From: Hyphomicrobiales bacterium
Lineage (GTDB): Bacteria; Pseudomonadota; Alphaproteobacteria; Rhizobiales; Rhizobiaceae
NCBI GenBank assembly: GCA_900469615.1
Contig: UBYA01000014.1
Location: 225,074-289,073 of the forward strand
DNA length: 64,000 bases
Direction of reading: 5' to 3'
The notes under the pieces are model-generated. The model was given only the letters and a program-made list of their open reading frames with translations. It did not search any database and was not told the DNA's origin. Shown here piece after piece: positions 50,832 through 59,581 of this stretch (its first letter is position 1; every line of letters begins with the position of its first letter). The position numbers were made by a program, and so were the translations under genes.

Positions 50832-51026
50832 ATGAAGAAGCAAGTTATCGAGTACGCTGGCGTTCCCGTCGGCATCGTCGTTCCGGATCAGGATCGGCTC
50901 AAGTTCATCGCTGTCAAATATCACGTCCATGATCTGGACGAGCAGCATTTCAGAAACGCGGACGAAGTAAGGCTTGCGATCCGCGATCTCCTCTCTCGCC
51001 AGCAGGCAAAGCCGATCCATGTTTGA
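50832..51026 (+). CDS. Small conserved-looking protein, unknown function
   Basis: 64 residues: KKQVIEYAGVPVGIVVPDQD, then LKFIAVKYHVHDLDEQHFRN and a basic C-terminal helix (EVRLAIRDLLSRQQ). No signal peptide or membrane helix. GAGGGAG lies 7 nt before the ATG. The plan (beta strands, then helix) is compatible with a small regulatory or toxin-antitoxin-type protein, but no family is recognised and no partner gene is adjacent. Confidence 0.65.
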   Translation: MKKQVIEYAGVPVGIVVPDQDRLKFIAVKYHVHDLDEQHFRNADEVRLAIRDLLSRQQAKPIHV

Positions 51027-51066
51027 TGGATCGGCTCGCCTCGACGCCTGCATCCCGAAATCACCC

Positions 51067-51113
51067 GCCCTCGTGGTTCGAAGCGGCCCTGCAGGCCTCT
51101 TAACCACGAGGGC
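51067..51113. repeat. Palindromic repeat element 1
   Basis: Perfect 12-bp arms GCCCTCGTGGTT / AACCACGAGGGC around an inner GGCC-CTGCA-GGCC stem. It belongs to the rhizobial CCTC(A/G)TGGT ... TCGAG ... ACCA(C/T)GAGG palindrome family. It could end transcription of the 64-residue gene. Confidence 0.6.
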
Positions 51114-51171
51114 TGGTCTCTCGCATCAAGTCGGCGCATAGACTTTTCGTCGTTTATCGCTGCATTCTCTC

Positions 51172-51226
51172 CGCCTCATGGTGAGGCGCGCAGGCTGAAA
51201 GCCGGAGTCTCGAGCCACGAGGGGCG
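51172..51226. repeat. Palindromic repeat element 2
   Basis: Starts CGCCTCA-TGG-TGAGGCG (7-bp arms), continues through GGCTGAAAGCC and ends TCTCGAGCCACGAGG, pairing with CCTCATGG at the left. Same family as element 1, 58 bp away. Confidence 0.55.
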
Positions 51227-51330
51227 GCCCGCACAGTACTCCCCCCGACCAAACCCATCTTGTCTTTTGATCCTCTTTACGGTCCTATCGCCAAGACGAC
51301 CTCGCGTTGCAAACGGCGAAGGATTTTTCA

Positions 51331-52332
51331 TTGGCTGATCATCTCAATCTCCTGACCGATGTCGAAGGCGTCGCCGTCGGTCACTCCACCGATCTTGCGC
51401 TCGGCTCCGGCGTCACCACCATCGTCTTCGATGAACCGGCGGTCGCCTCCTGCACCGTCCTCGGCGGCGCACCGGGCGGGCGGGACACGGCATTGCTGGA
51501 CCCCGCCATGACGGTCGGCACGGTGGACGGCCTCGTGCTGTCGGGCGGCTCGGCCTTCGGGCTCGATGCGGCCGGCGGCGTGCAGGCGGGCTTGCGGGAC
51601 ATTGGCCGGGGCCTGCAGGTCGGCAGTGCGCTGGTGCCGATCGTGCCGCAGGCGATCCTGTTCGATCTCATAAACGGCGGCAACAAGGACTGGGGGTTGC
51701 ATTCGCCCTATCGCGACCTCGGCTATGCCGCATTCAAGGCCACAGCCAAAGGGCCGTTCGCGCTCGGCTCGGTCGGCGCCGGCACGGGCGCCACGACGGC
51801 AACGGTCAAGGGCGGGCTCGGCTCGGCCAGCGCCGTCAGCAGCAAGGGATACAGGATCGCCGCCATCGTCGCCGTCAATGCGCTCGGCTCCGCCACCATC
51901 GGCGACGGCCCGCATTTCTGGGCCGCCCCTTTCGAGGAAAGTGCCGAATTCGGTGGCCTCGGCATGCCCGAAAACATCGATTCGCGCCTGCGGCTGAAGG
52001 GCACCAACATCACCGCCACGACCATCGGCGCCGTCGTCACCGATGCGCAATTGACCAAGGCGGAAGCGCACCGCCTCTCCATCTCGGCCCATGACGGCTT
52101 TGCCCGGGCGCTCCTGCCGACCCATCTGCCGCTCGACGGCGATACCGTGTTTGCCGCGTCCACCGGCAAGCACGCCCGCGACGACATGCCGAGCTTCATG
52201 GAACTCTGCCACCTCGCCGCCATCGTCATGGCGCGCGCCATCGCCCGCGGCGTCTACGAGGCGACGGCCCTGCCGGTCGAGGGCGCGCAGCCCGCGTGGC
52301 GGGACCGCTTCGCCGGGCCGCGGACGCTTTGA
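51331..52332 (+). CDS. P1 family (S58/DmpA-NylC) self-processing peptidase
   Basis: 333 residues. Family markers are NLLTDVEGVAVGHSTD at the start, LSGGSAFGLDAAGGV, and the autocleavage region NITATTIGAVVTDAQ where Thr230/231 is the probable N-terminal nucleophile. Relatives include D-aminopeptidase DmpA, beta-peptidases and the nylon oligomer hydrolase NylC. TTG at 51331 has AAGGA 6 nt upstream and fits the family start; a TTG 8 codons earlier is the alternative. It precedes a peptide-type ABC importer and an amidase on the same strand, suggesting uptake and hydrolysis of unusual amides. Confidence 0.9.
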   Translation: MADHLNLLTDVEGVAVGHSTDLALGSGVTTIVFDEPAVASCTVLGGAPGGRDTALLDPAMTVGTVDGLVLSGGSAFGLDAAGGVQAGLRDIGRGLQVGSALVPIVPQAILFDLINGGNKDWGLHSPYRDLGYAAFKATAKGPFALGSVGAGTGATTATVKGGLGSASAVSSKGYRIAAIVAVNALGSATIGDGPHFWAAPFEESAEFGGLGMPENIDSRLRLKGTNITATTIGAVVTDAQLTKAEAHRLSISAHDGFARALLPTHLPLDGDTVFAASTGKHARDDMPSFMELCHLAAIVMARAIARGVYEATALPVEGAQPAWRDRFAGPRTL

Positions 52333-52446
52333 CCGCACAAGCACAGATTTTCGGAATTGTGTGTGCGCCTGCGAAATGACAGTATCGTAAAAAAGACCGC
52401 GTGCCGGCAGCAAGACCGGCGTTGCGGCAAAAGCAAGGGAACCGAG

Positions 52447-53976
52447 ATGACCAAGTTTTCACGCACGAGCCTTGGAGACTTCGCGCGGCGGCTTGCCTGC
52501 GGCGCCGCATTATCCGCCGGCCTGCTGATGATGGGCCTGACGCAGGCCGAGGCTGCGAAGACGACGCTCAATCTCGGCATGAGCGTCGAGCCGGCGGGTC
52601 TCGACCCGACGATCGCCGCGCCGGTCGCAATTGGTCAGGTGACATGGCAGAACATCTTCGAAGGGCTGGTCGCCATCGACGAAAGCGGCAAGATCGTGCC
52701 GCAGCTCGCCAGGAGCTGGGAGATTTCGCCGGATGGGCTGACCTATACGTTCAAGCTGCAGACCGGCGTAAAATTCCACGATGGCGAGACTTTCGATTCG
52801 GCTGCCGCCAAGTTCGCGCTCGATCGCGCCCGAGGCAGCGATTCCGTCAATCCGCAGAAGCGCTTCTTTTCGACCATCGCGTCGATCGATACGCCGGATG
52901 CGGAAACGCTGGTGCTGCATCTTTCCTCGCCGACCGGCAGCCTGCTCTACTGGCTCGGCTGGCCGAGTTCCGTCATGGTCGGGCCGAAATCCTCCGCCAA
53001 CGACAAGACCACGCCCGTCGGCACCGGCCCGTTCAAATTCTCCGCCTGGGCGAAGGGCGACCATGTCGATCTGATCAAGAATCCCGATTATTGGAACAAG
53101 TCGGTCGACGTGAAGCTCGATAAGGTGACCTTCCGCTTCATTTCCGATCCGCAGGCGGAAGCCGCAGCGCTGAAGGCCGGCGACGTCGATGCCTTTCCGG
53201 AGTTCGCCGCACCGGAGCTGATGAGTTCCTTCGATGGCGACCCCAGGCTGACGACCAAGGTCGGCAACACCGAGCTCAAGGTCGTGGCCGGCATGAACAA
53301 CACGCGCAAACCCTTCGACGACAAGCGCGTGCGCCAGGCGCTGATGATGGCGCTCGACCGCAAGACGATCATCGAAGGCGCATGGTCCGGCTTCGGAACG
53401 GCGATCGGCAGCCACTACACGCCCAACGACCCCGGTTACAAGGACCTGACCGGCACCCTGCCCTACGATCCCGCCAAGGCCAAGGCGCTGCTTGCCGAAG
53501 CCGGCTACCCGAACGGCTTCACCTTCACCATCAAGACGCCGCAGATGGCTTATGCGCCACGCAGCGCACAGGTGATGCAGGCAATGTTTGCCGAGATCGG
53601 CGTGACGATGAACATCGAGCCGACGGAATTTCCGGCGAAATGGGTGCAGGACGTCTTTAGCGGCCGCAACTACGACATGACCATCGTCGCCCATGCAGAG
53701 CCGATGGATATCGATATCTATTCGCGCGACCCCTACTACTTCAACTACAAGAACCCTGCGTTCAACGAGCTGATGAAGAAGATCCAGCTCACCGCCGATC
53801 CAGCCGAGCAGAACAGGCTCTATGGCGAGGCACAGACCATTCTTGCCGAGGACGTGCCGGCGCTCTTCCTCTTCGTCATGCCGAAGCTCGGCGTCTGGGA
53901 CAAGAAGCTGAAGGGTCTCTGGGAGAACGAGCCCATCCCTTCGAACGTGCTGACGAACGTGTCCTGGGACGACTGA
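52447..53976 (+). CDS. Peptide-type ABC transporter substrate-binding protein (SBP family 5)
   Basis: 509 residues. A long signal peptide (FARRLACGAALSAGLLMMGL, cleavage near AEA) is followed by the DppA/OppA-like fold: TTLNLGMSVEPAGLDPTIAA, the YTFKLQTGVKFHDGETFDSA signature of family 5, and VRQALMMALDRKTIIEG. Ligand unknown; family 5 proteins bind peptides, glutathione, nickel chelates or opines. It starts 114 bp after the P1 peptidase and is followed by two permeases. Confidence 0.94.
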   Translation: MTKFSRTSLGDFARRLACGAALSAGLLMMGLTQAEAAKTTLNLGMSVEPAGLDPTIAAPVAIGQVTWQNIFEGLVAIDESGKIVPQLARSWEISPDGLTYTFKLQTGVKFHDGETFDSAAAKFALDRARGSDSVNPQKRFFSTIASIDTPDAETLVLHLSSPTGSLLYWLGWPSSVMVGPKSSANDKTTPVGTGPFKFSAWAKGDHVDLIKNPDYWNKSVDVKLDKVTFRFISDPQAEAAALKAGDVDAFPEFAAPELMSSFDGDPRLTTKVGNTELKVVAGMNNTRKPFDDKRVRQALMMALDRKTIIEGAWSGFGTAIGSHYTPNDPGYKDLTGTLPYDPAKAKALLAEAGYPNGFTFTIKTPQMAYAPRSAQVMQAMFAEIGVTMNIEPTEFPAKWVQDVFSGRNYDMTIVAHAEPMDIDIYSRDPYYFNYKNPAFNELMKKIQLTADPAEQNRLYGEAQTILAEDVPALFLFVMPKLGVWDKKLKGLWENEPIPSNVLTNVSWDD

Positions 53977-54065
53977 CCGCTTCCGCATGACGATGCCGAC
54001 GGGCGGACCCACGCCGCCCGCCGCAAGCCATTTCGATGCCGGGCATGATCGGCCATGGACATGCT

Positions 54066-55019
54066 ATGATCGTACTTCTCACCCGCCGGATTTTCGGACT
54101 CGTCCTGACGCTGATCGCCGTCTCGCTGCTGGTCTTTGCGGTCATGGCCCTGCTGCCGGGCGATCCCGCCGCCATCACGCTCGGCACCTCGGCGACGCCG
54201 GAAACGCTGGCCGCACTCCGGCACGACATGGGCCTCGACCAGCCATTGATCGTCCGCTACGGGCAATGGCTTGCGGGTGCAGTGACGGGCGATCTCGGCA
54301 AATCCTATACCTACGGCGTGCCGGTTGCCGGCCTTATCGCCGAGCGGCTTGCCGTCACCCTGCCGCTTGCGGCCCTTGCCATCCTGCTGTCCGTGCTGAT
54401 CGCCGTACCGCTCGGCGTGGCGGCGGCGGCGAAGCGGGGCGGCTTCTTCGATATTCTTGCCGCGCTGTTTTCGCAAATGGGCATCGCGGTGCCGGGCTTC
54501 TGGGTCGGCCTGCTGCTGGTGCTGCTATTTGCCACCTCGCTCGGCTGGATGCCGGCCGGCGGCTTTCCCGGCTGGAACAGCGGATTATGGCCGGCCCTGA
54601 AATCGCTCGTTCTGCCGGCCGTCGCGCTTGCGCTGCCGCAGGCGGCGGTGTTGACGAGGGTCACGCGCTCGGCGGTGCTCGACACGCTGCATGAGGATTT
54701 TGCCCGCACGGCCGTCGCCAAGGGCCTGTCACGCAGCCGCGTGCTCTGGGAGCATGTGGTGCCGAACGCGCTGGTGCCGGTGCTGACCATTCTCGGGCTG
54801 CAATTCACCTTCCTGGTGGCCGGCGCCGTGCTGATCGAGAACGTCTTCACCCTGCCCGGCCTCGGCCGCCTCGCCTATCAGGCGCTCAGCCAGCGCGATA
54901 TCATCGTGCTTCAGGATGTCGTGCTGTTTTTTGCCGGCCTCGTCATCGTCGTGAACTTCCTGGTGGATCTCTCCTATCTCGCCATCGATCCCCGACTGCG
55001 CGCCGGAGGGACACGATGA
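54066..55019 (+). CDS. Peptide-type ABC transporter permease (DppB-like)
   Basis: 317 residues. The N-terminal DppB signature is LTRRIFGLVLTLIAVSLLVF and ALLPGDPA, followed by RHDMGLDQPLIVRYGQWL and the EAA-like TLHEDFARTAVAKGLSRSRV. Six membrane helices. The ATG at 54066 gives the typical short N-terminus; an earlier in-frame ATG adds 10 residues. It overlaps the next permease by 4 bp. Confidence 0.94.
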   Translation: MIVLLTRRIFGLVLTLIAVSLLVFAVMALLPGDPAAITLGTSATPETLAALRHDMGLDQPLIVRYGQWLAGAVTGDLGKSYTYGVPVAGLIAERLAVTLPLAALAILLSVLIAVPLGVAAAAKRGGFFDILAALFSQMGIAVPGFWVGLLLVLLFATSLGWMPAGGFPGWNSGLWPALKSLVLPAVALALPQAAVLTRVTRSAVLDTLHEDFARTAVAKGLSRSRVLWEHVVPNALVPVLTILGLQFTFLVAGAVLIENVFTLPGLGRLAYQALSQRDIIVLQDVVLFFAGLVIVVNFLVDLSYLAIDPRLRAGGTR

Positions 55020-55882
55020 CGATCACCGAAGCCAGAGCTGCCGCCCGACCCCATCGCCGCAGGTTTCGCGCGCTGCGCCGCCCCAACCTGATCGTCGGCG
55101 CCCTCATCATTCTCTCACTCGCCTGCGTCGCCATCGTCTCGCTGTTCTGGACGCCGGTGCCGCCGGCGAAGATGCAGATCGCCCACAAGCTGCAGCCGCC
55201 CTTCGGCTTCGGGCTTCTCGGCACCGATCAGCTCGGCCATGACGTGCTGTCGATGCTGATGGCCGGCTGCTGGAATTCGCTGTCGATCTCGGTGTCATCG
55301 GTCGCGATCGGCGGGACGATCGGAACGATCATCGGCGTTTCCGCCGCCGCTCAGCGCGGTCTCTTCGAAACGCTGGTCATGCGCGCCTGCGACGTGATCT
55401 TCGCGCTGCCGCCGATCCTTTCGGCCATGATCCTCGGCGCGTTTCTCGGGACGGGGCGCATGACCGCCATTATCGCCATCGCGGTGTTCATGGTGCCGGT
55501 CTTTGCCCGCGTGTCGCTCGGCGCGGCGCTGCAGGCGTGGAGCCGCGACTACGTGCTGGCGGCGCGCGCCATCGGCAACACCCAACTCGCCATTACGCTG
55601 CGCCATGTCCTGCCGAACATCATGGGCGGTATCATCGTTCAGGCGACGATCCAGTTCGGCCTTGCGATCCTGACGGAGGCCGGACTTGCCTTCCTGGGCC
55701 TGAGCGTGCCGCCTCCGGCGCCGACCTGGGGACGGATGCTCGCCGATGCGCAGACCTATTTCCACGTCGCGCCGTGGCTCGCACTCCTGCCGGGCCTTGC
55801 CATCGCCCTCTCCGTGCTCGGCTTCAACCTGCTCGGCGACGGGCTGCGCGATCTCCTCGACCCCCGCGAGGCGACACGCTGA
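55016..55882 (+). CDS. Peptide-type ABC transporter permease (DppC-like)
   Basis: 288 residues. The DppC-type features are the N-terminal cytoplasmic arm, a first helix (LIVGALIILSLACVAIVSLF), GFGLLGTDQLGHDVLS, and the EAA loop SRDYVLAARAIGNTQLAITL. Its start overlaps the DppB-like stop (ATGA). No ATP-binding subunit gene follows; the next gene is an amidase, so the transporter must borrow ATPases from elsewhere. Confidence 0.94.
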   Translation: MTITEARAAARPHRRRFRALRRPNLIVGALIILSLACVAIVSLFWTPVPPAKMQIAHKLQPPFGFGLLGTDQLGHDVLSMLMAGCWNSLSISVSSVAIGGTIGTIIGVSAAAQRGLFETLVMRACDVIFALPPILSAMILGAFLGTGRMTAIIAIAVFMVPVFARVSLGAALQAWSRDYVLAARAIGNTQLAITLRHVLPNIMGGIIVQATIQFGLAILTEAGLAFLGLSVPPPAPTWGRMLADAQTYFHVAPWLALLPGLAIALSVLGFNLLGDGLRDLLDPREATR

Positions 55883-55905
55883 TTGAGACATGAAGAGTAG
55901 AGACC

Positions 55906-57297
55906 ATGACCGAACCGACCGATCTTTCCATCCGAAGCCTCAGGCGCGGATTTTCCGACAAGAGCCTGTCCCCCAGCGAGTACTGGCTGGTGCTGGAACG
56001 GCATATCGAGGCGTGGGAGCCGACGATCGCTGCGCTCTATGCCTATGACCCCGAGGATGCCCGCAGGCAGGCGGCCGCTTCCACAGAACGCTGGGCAAAG
56101 GGTGCACCGCTGGGGCTGCTCGACGGCATTCCGGTGACGCTGAAGGAGCTGATCGCCACCAGGGGGCAGCCGGTGCCGCTTGGGACCGCGGCCGTCGAGC
56201 TCGTTCCCGCCGCCGAGGACGCGCCGGTCGCCGCGCGCATGCGCGAGGACGGCGCGGTGATCTTCGCCAAGACCACCTGCCCCGATTACGGCATGCTCTC
56301 CTCCGGCCTATCCAGCTTTCACACACTCAGCCGCAATCCGTGGGACCCCAGCCAGAATCCGGGCGGATCGAGCGCCGGCGCATCGGCGGCGGCCGCAGCC
56401 GGCTACGGACCGCTGCACATCGGCACGGATATCGGCGGCTCCGTGCGCCTGCCGGCCGGCTGGACCGGCATTTTCGGCTTCAAGCCGAGCCATGGCCGCA
56501 TCCCGGTCGATCCCTATTATGTCGGCCGATGCGCCGGGCCGATGACCCGCACGGTCGAGGACGCCGCTTTCGCGATGGCGGCGCTGTCGCGGCCGGACTG
56601 GCGCGACGGCACCAGCCTGCCGCCGAACGAGATCGACTGGATGGATCTGGATATCGACGTCGACGGCATGAAGATCGGCCTGATGCTCGACGCAGGCTGC
56701 GGCCTGCCTGTCGATGACGAGGTGCGCGATGCGGTCATTGCCGCCGCCAAACGATTCGAGGAAGCCGGCGCCGTCATCGTCGACGTCGCGCCGGTGCTGA
56801 CCCGGCAGATGCTGGATGGGCTCGATGCCTTCTGGCGCGCGCGCTTCTGGGGCGACATCATGGGTCTCAGCGAGGAGCGCCGCAGCTTGATCCTGCCCTA
56901 TATCCATAGCTGGGCGAAGGGCGGCGCCGATGTCAGCGGCGTCGAAGCGGTGCGCGGCTTCAACCAGACGATCGAGATGCGCAAAAGCTGCGGCAGGCTG
57001 TTTACAGAGGTGGACGCCGTGCTTTCGCCGACCAATCCGATCGTCTCCTATCCCGCCGAATGGGCTTCTCCCACAAACGATCCCGCCCTGCCCTTCGAAC
57101 ACATCGCCTTTACCGTTCCCTGGAACATGTCGGAGCAGCCGGCCGCGTCGATCAATTGCGGCTTCTCCCGCTCCGGCATGCCGATCGGCCTGCAGATCGT
57201 CGGCCCCCGCTTCGATGACATGCGCGTGCTTCGCCTGTCCAAGGCCTATGAAACATGGACCGGCGGCGTAACGAACTGGCCGAAGCCGCCGGTGTGA
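55906..57297 (+). CDS. Amidase (amidase signature family)
   Basis: 463 residues with the Ser-cisSer-Lys triad: Lys80 in VTLKELIATRG, cis-Ser155 in NPGGSSAGAS and nucleophile Ser179 in IGTDIGGSVRLPA. The C-terminal part resembles GatA-like amidases that work alone on aliphatic or aryl amides; there is no gatB/gatC here, so a tRNA role is unlikely. It starts 23 bp after the second permease and is probably the last gene of the peptidase-transporter-amidase operon. Confidence 0.93.
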   Translation: MTEPTDLSIRSLRRGFSDKSLSPSEYWLVLERHIEAWEPTIAALYAYDPEDARRQAAASTERWAKGAPLGLLDGIPVTLKELIATRGQPVPLGTAAVELVPAAEDAPVAARMREDGAVIFAKTTCPDYGMLSSGLSSFHTLSRNPWDPSQNPGGSSAGASAAAAAGYGPLHIGTDIGGSVRLPAGWTGIFGFKPSHGRIPVDPYYVGRCAGPMTRTVEDAAFAMAALSRPDWRDGTSLPPNEIDWMDLDIDVDGMKIGLMLDAGCGLPVDDEVRDAVIAAAKRFEEAGAVIVDVAPVLTRQMLDGLDAFWRARFWGDIMGLSEERRSLILPYIHSWAKGGADVSGVEAVRGFNQTIEMRKSCGRLFTEVDAVLSPTNPIVSYPAEWASPTNDPALPFEHIAFTVPWNMSEQPAASINCGFSRSGMPIGLQIVGPRFDDMRVLRLSKAYETWTGGVTNWPKPPV

Positions 57298-57399
57298 GAA
57301 GTTTCCTGCCGCCAGCGGACGAAACCTGCATCGGCATGGAAACAAAATTGCATGAACGCCATCAAAATGGAGCCAAATACTCTTTGCGGATGTATTAGA

Positions 57400-57428
57400 T
57401 TTGCACTTCAAATCATTTGACTTGCAAA
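57400..57428. promoter_or_regulatory. 29-bp symmetric element before the EamA gene
   Basis: TTTGCA-N3-CAAAT-C-ATTTG-N3-TGCAAA, perfectly symmetric in the paired parts, centred on 57414. It ends 9 bp before the ATG and overlaps the ribosome site. A two-step dyad of this kind suggests a dimeric repressor operator. Confidence 0.55.
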
Positions 57429-57437
57429 GGCACGAGA

Positions 57438-58364
57438 ATGTCACAGCCGGATACCGAATACGATACGCGCGCTTCCGGCCTCCGTGACGGCGCCGATACG
57501 AAAAACCTCGCTTTCGGCATGGTGGCGATGCTTCTTGCGGCGCTGGCCATGAGCATCTCGCCGAGCCTCGTTCGGCTGGCCGATGTCGGGCCGTTCGCCA
57601 GCGCGTTCTGGCGTGTCTTCCTGGCACTGCCGATACTCTGGATCTGGATGCGATATGCAGAGGCCGCGGAAGCCGATGCGCCTCGCGCCAGCTTTACGAT
57701 ACCGACCATTCTCGCCGGCATTGCCTTTACGGGGGATCTGCTCTTCTGGCATCTCGCCATCCTGCGAACCACCATCGCCAATGCCACCTTCTTCGCGACG
57801 ATGGCGCCGCTGTGGGTCGTCATCTTCGGGTGGCTTCTGTTGAGGCAGAGGGTCGATCGCACCACGTTCATCGGGCTTCTGGTCTGTCTTGCGGGCGGAG
57901 CGGCGCTGGTGGCGCAAAGCCTGGCCTTCAATCCGAGCCGGGCCATCGGCGATGCGCTGGCGATTATCACCGGCTCTTTCTTCGGCCTCTATTTCCTGGC
58001 GGTGGGTGCGGCGCGTCCAAGGACGAATGCCGCCCGCGTCACTTTCGAGCTCAGCATCATAACCTCGGCGATCCTCTTCCTCGTCGCCTTCTTCTTCGAA
58101 CCGCGGATCTTGCCGCACTCGGCCTCGGGATGGTGCGTGCTTCTGGCGCTCGGCCTCATCAGCCATGCCGGCGGACAGGGTCTGCTTTCGGTAGCGCTCG
58201 GACGGCTGCCGACCGTATTCTCCTCGCTCGTGATTTTCTTGGAATCGATCGCGGCGGCCCTTTTCGCCTGGGTGCTGTTCGGCGAAAACGTGACGCTGCT
58301 GCAGGCCCTCGGCGGCATCGTCATCATCGCCGGAATCTGGATTGCGCGGCCACGCACGCCTTGA
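57438..58364 (+). CDS. EamA family (DMT) transporter
   Basis: 308 residues with ten predicted membrane helices in two EamA halves (GMVAMLLAALAMSISPSLVR; GDALAIITGSFFGLYFLAVG). Direction and substrate are unknown; most relatives export metabolites. AAGG lies 7 nt before the ATG. It is 140 bp past the amidase gene with its own candidate operator, so it is probably regulated separately. Confidence 0.9.
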   Translation: MSQPDTEYDTRASGLRDGADTKNLAFGMVAMLLAALAMSISPSLVRLADVGPFASAFWRVFLALPILWIWMRYAEAAEADAPRASFTIPTILAGIAFTGDLLFWHLAILRTTIANATFFATMAPLWVVIFGWLLLRQRVDRTTFIGLLVCLAGGAALVAQSLAFNPSRAIGDALAIITGSFFGLYFLAVGAARPRTNAARVTFELSIITSAILFLVAFFFEPRILPHSASGWCVLLALGLISHAGGQGLLSVALGRLPTVFSSLVIFLESIAAALFAWVLFGENVTLLQALGGIVIIAGIWIARPRTP

Positions 58365-58397
58365 AACTCGGGTGCGGCAGGGCTGCGGGCACCACCG

Positions 58398-58637
58398 CTA
58401 CAGGGTGGCGGCACCTTTTTCCACGACATCGGCATCCAGATCGCGCAATGCCTTTTCGATGACGCGAAGGTCGTCCTGCAGGCCGTCGTCCGCGCTCATC
58501 GCGCTTTCGCTGCCGGCACGCTGGATAGCGCGCGCTTCACTGCGCAATTGACGGAGCCTGTCGATCTTGCCGTTCCTGCGCATACGGTCGTCGAACAGAA
58601 TATCCCGGACTGTCTTTTCCATGGCCGTGATGGGCAT
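58398..58637 (-). CDS. Small coiled-coil protein, unknown function
   Basis: 79 residues, mostly helical and charged: ITAMEKTVRDILFDDRMRRN, a basic KIDRLRQLRSEARAIQR helix and an acidic tail (LQDDLRVIEKALRDLDADVV). No signal or membrane helix. GAGGAGAAGAG before the ATG is a strong ribosome site. No family I can name. It is downstream of the C40 peptidase gene on the same strand (74 bp). Confidence 0.65.
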   Translation of the reverse strand: MPITAMEKTVRDILFDDRMRRNGKIDRLRQLRSEARAIQRAGSESAMSADDGLQDDLRVIEKALRDLDADVVEKGAATL

Positions 58638-58711
58638 GTCTCTTCTCCTCTCGAAAGGATATTTCGATCAGAGAGATAACGAACGAGCGAAAAGACGGTT
58701 CCGATGAGGGA

Positions 58712-59566
58712 TCAGTCGACGAAGCGGCGGTAGCCCGTCGGACGTTCGTAGAGCCAGCCGATCCGCTCGACGGCGGCGGCGAAATTCTCCCGCGCGACGG
58801 TCATGGTGTGGCCGTTGGCATGAACGATGGTTTCCGGGTCTTCCATGATCGCGACATGTCCCTTCCAGAAGACGAAATCGCCGCGCTTCAATGCCTCGCG
58901 TTCGATCGGCTGGCCGAGGCCGGCGGCCTGCATGTCCGTATCGCGCGGCGCGGCGCGGCCCGTCATCGACAGCGCCAGCTGCACGAGCCCGGAACAATCG
59001 ATGCCGAGACCCGAGCGGCCGCCCCAGAGGTAGGGCGTCTCGAGGAAGCGCAAGGCGACATCGACAAAATCGCCGCCGCGGTTCTCGCCGATCGGCCGTA
59101 CATGCTTGGCGAAGATGGCGGTGCCGTCCTCAAGGACGACATAGTGATTGCCGCGCGCCTCCGCCGTGCCGGTGACGTGCACGAGACTCCCCATGGAAAG
59201 GACGCCGGCATGCGGCTTGCGCAGCTCCGGCTCGGGATAGAGGAAGGTGCGCTGCGGCACCACGACATGCGTCGGCGCTGCCGTCCCCTCCTTGATCGCG
59301 GCTTCGGGGAGATAGCCGACATACCCGTCGGCCAGCGCCTTGACCCAGCACCAGCCGTCGCGGCGCTCGAAAACCGTCACCTCTTCGCCCATCAGCAGCT
59401 CGGTATCGATGCCCGAGGCGAGATCCGGCCTGGGCCGAAGCGCGACGACCGGAACGGCGACGCGGGCGCTGCTGCCTTCGACGAAGCGCTCGGCCTCCAC
59501 CTTACCTTTGAGAGAGACCTCCGCGAGATCGGGCCTGAAAGCATTGAGACGGCGGTCGAGCGTCAT
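58712..59566 (-). CDS. NlpC/P60 (C40) peptidase with SH3-type domains
   Basis: 284 residues. Two SH3-like regions (about 30-95 and 98-160; WCWVKALADGYVGYLPEAAI) target the wall. The NlpC/P60 domain has Cys191 in GIDCSGLVQLAL, His237 in WKGHVAIMED and His249 in IVHANGHT. It would cut gamma-D-glutamyl links in peptidoglycan peptides. No signal peptide, so it may process recycled murein peptides in the cytoplasm, together with the M17 aminopeptidase encoded 1.2 kb upstream. It starts 15 bp after the MarR stop. Confidence 0.9.
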   Translation of the reverse strand: MTLDRRLNAFRPDLAEVSLKGKVEAERFVEGSSARVAVPVVALRPRPDLASGIDTELLMGEEVTVFERRDGWCWVKALADGYVGYLPEAAIKEGTAAPTHVVVPQRTFLYPEPELRKPHAGVLSMGSLVHVTGTAEARGNHYVVLEDGTAIFAKHVRPIGENRGGDFVDVALRFLETPYLWGGRSGLGIDCSGLVQLALSMTGRAAPRDTDMQAAGLGQPIEREALKRGDFVFWKGHVAIMEDPETIVHANGHTMTVARENFAAAVERIGWLYERPTGYRRFVD

Positions 59567-59581
59567 GACGAAATTCCCAGA

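Larger units (their letters stand above)
51027..51330. other. 304-bp gap with two palindromic repeats
   Basis: Holds the two hairpin repeats at 51067-51113 and 51172-51226. No further gene seen. Confidence 0.5.

Noticed and set aside
52510..54012. 500-codon minus-strand frame
   Set aside because: Antisense to the family 5 binding-protein gene.
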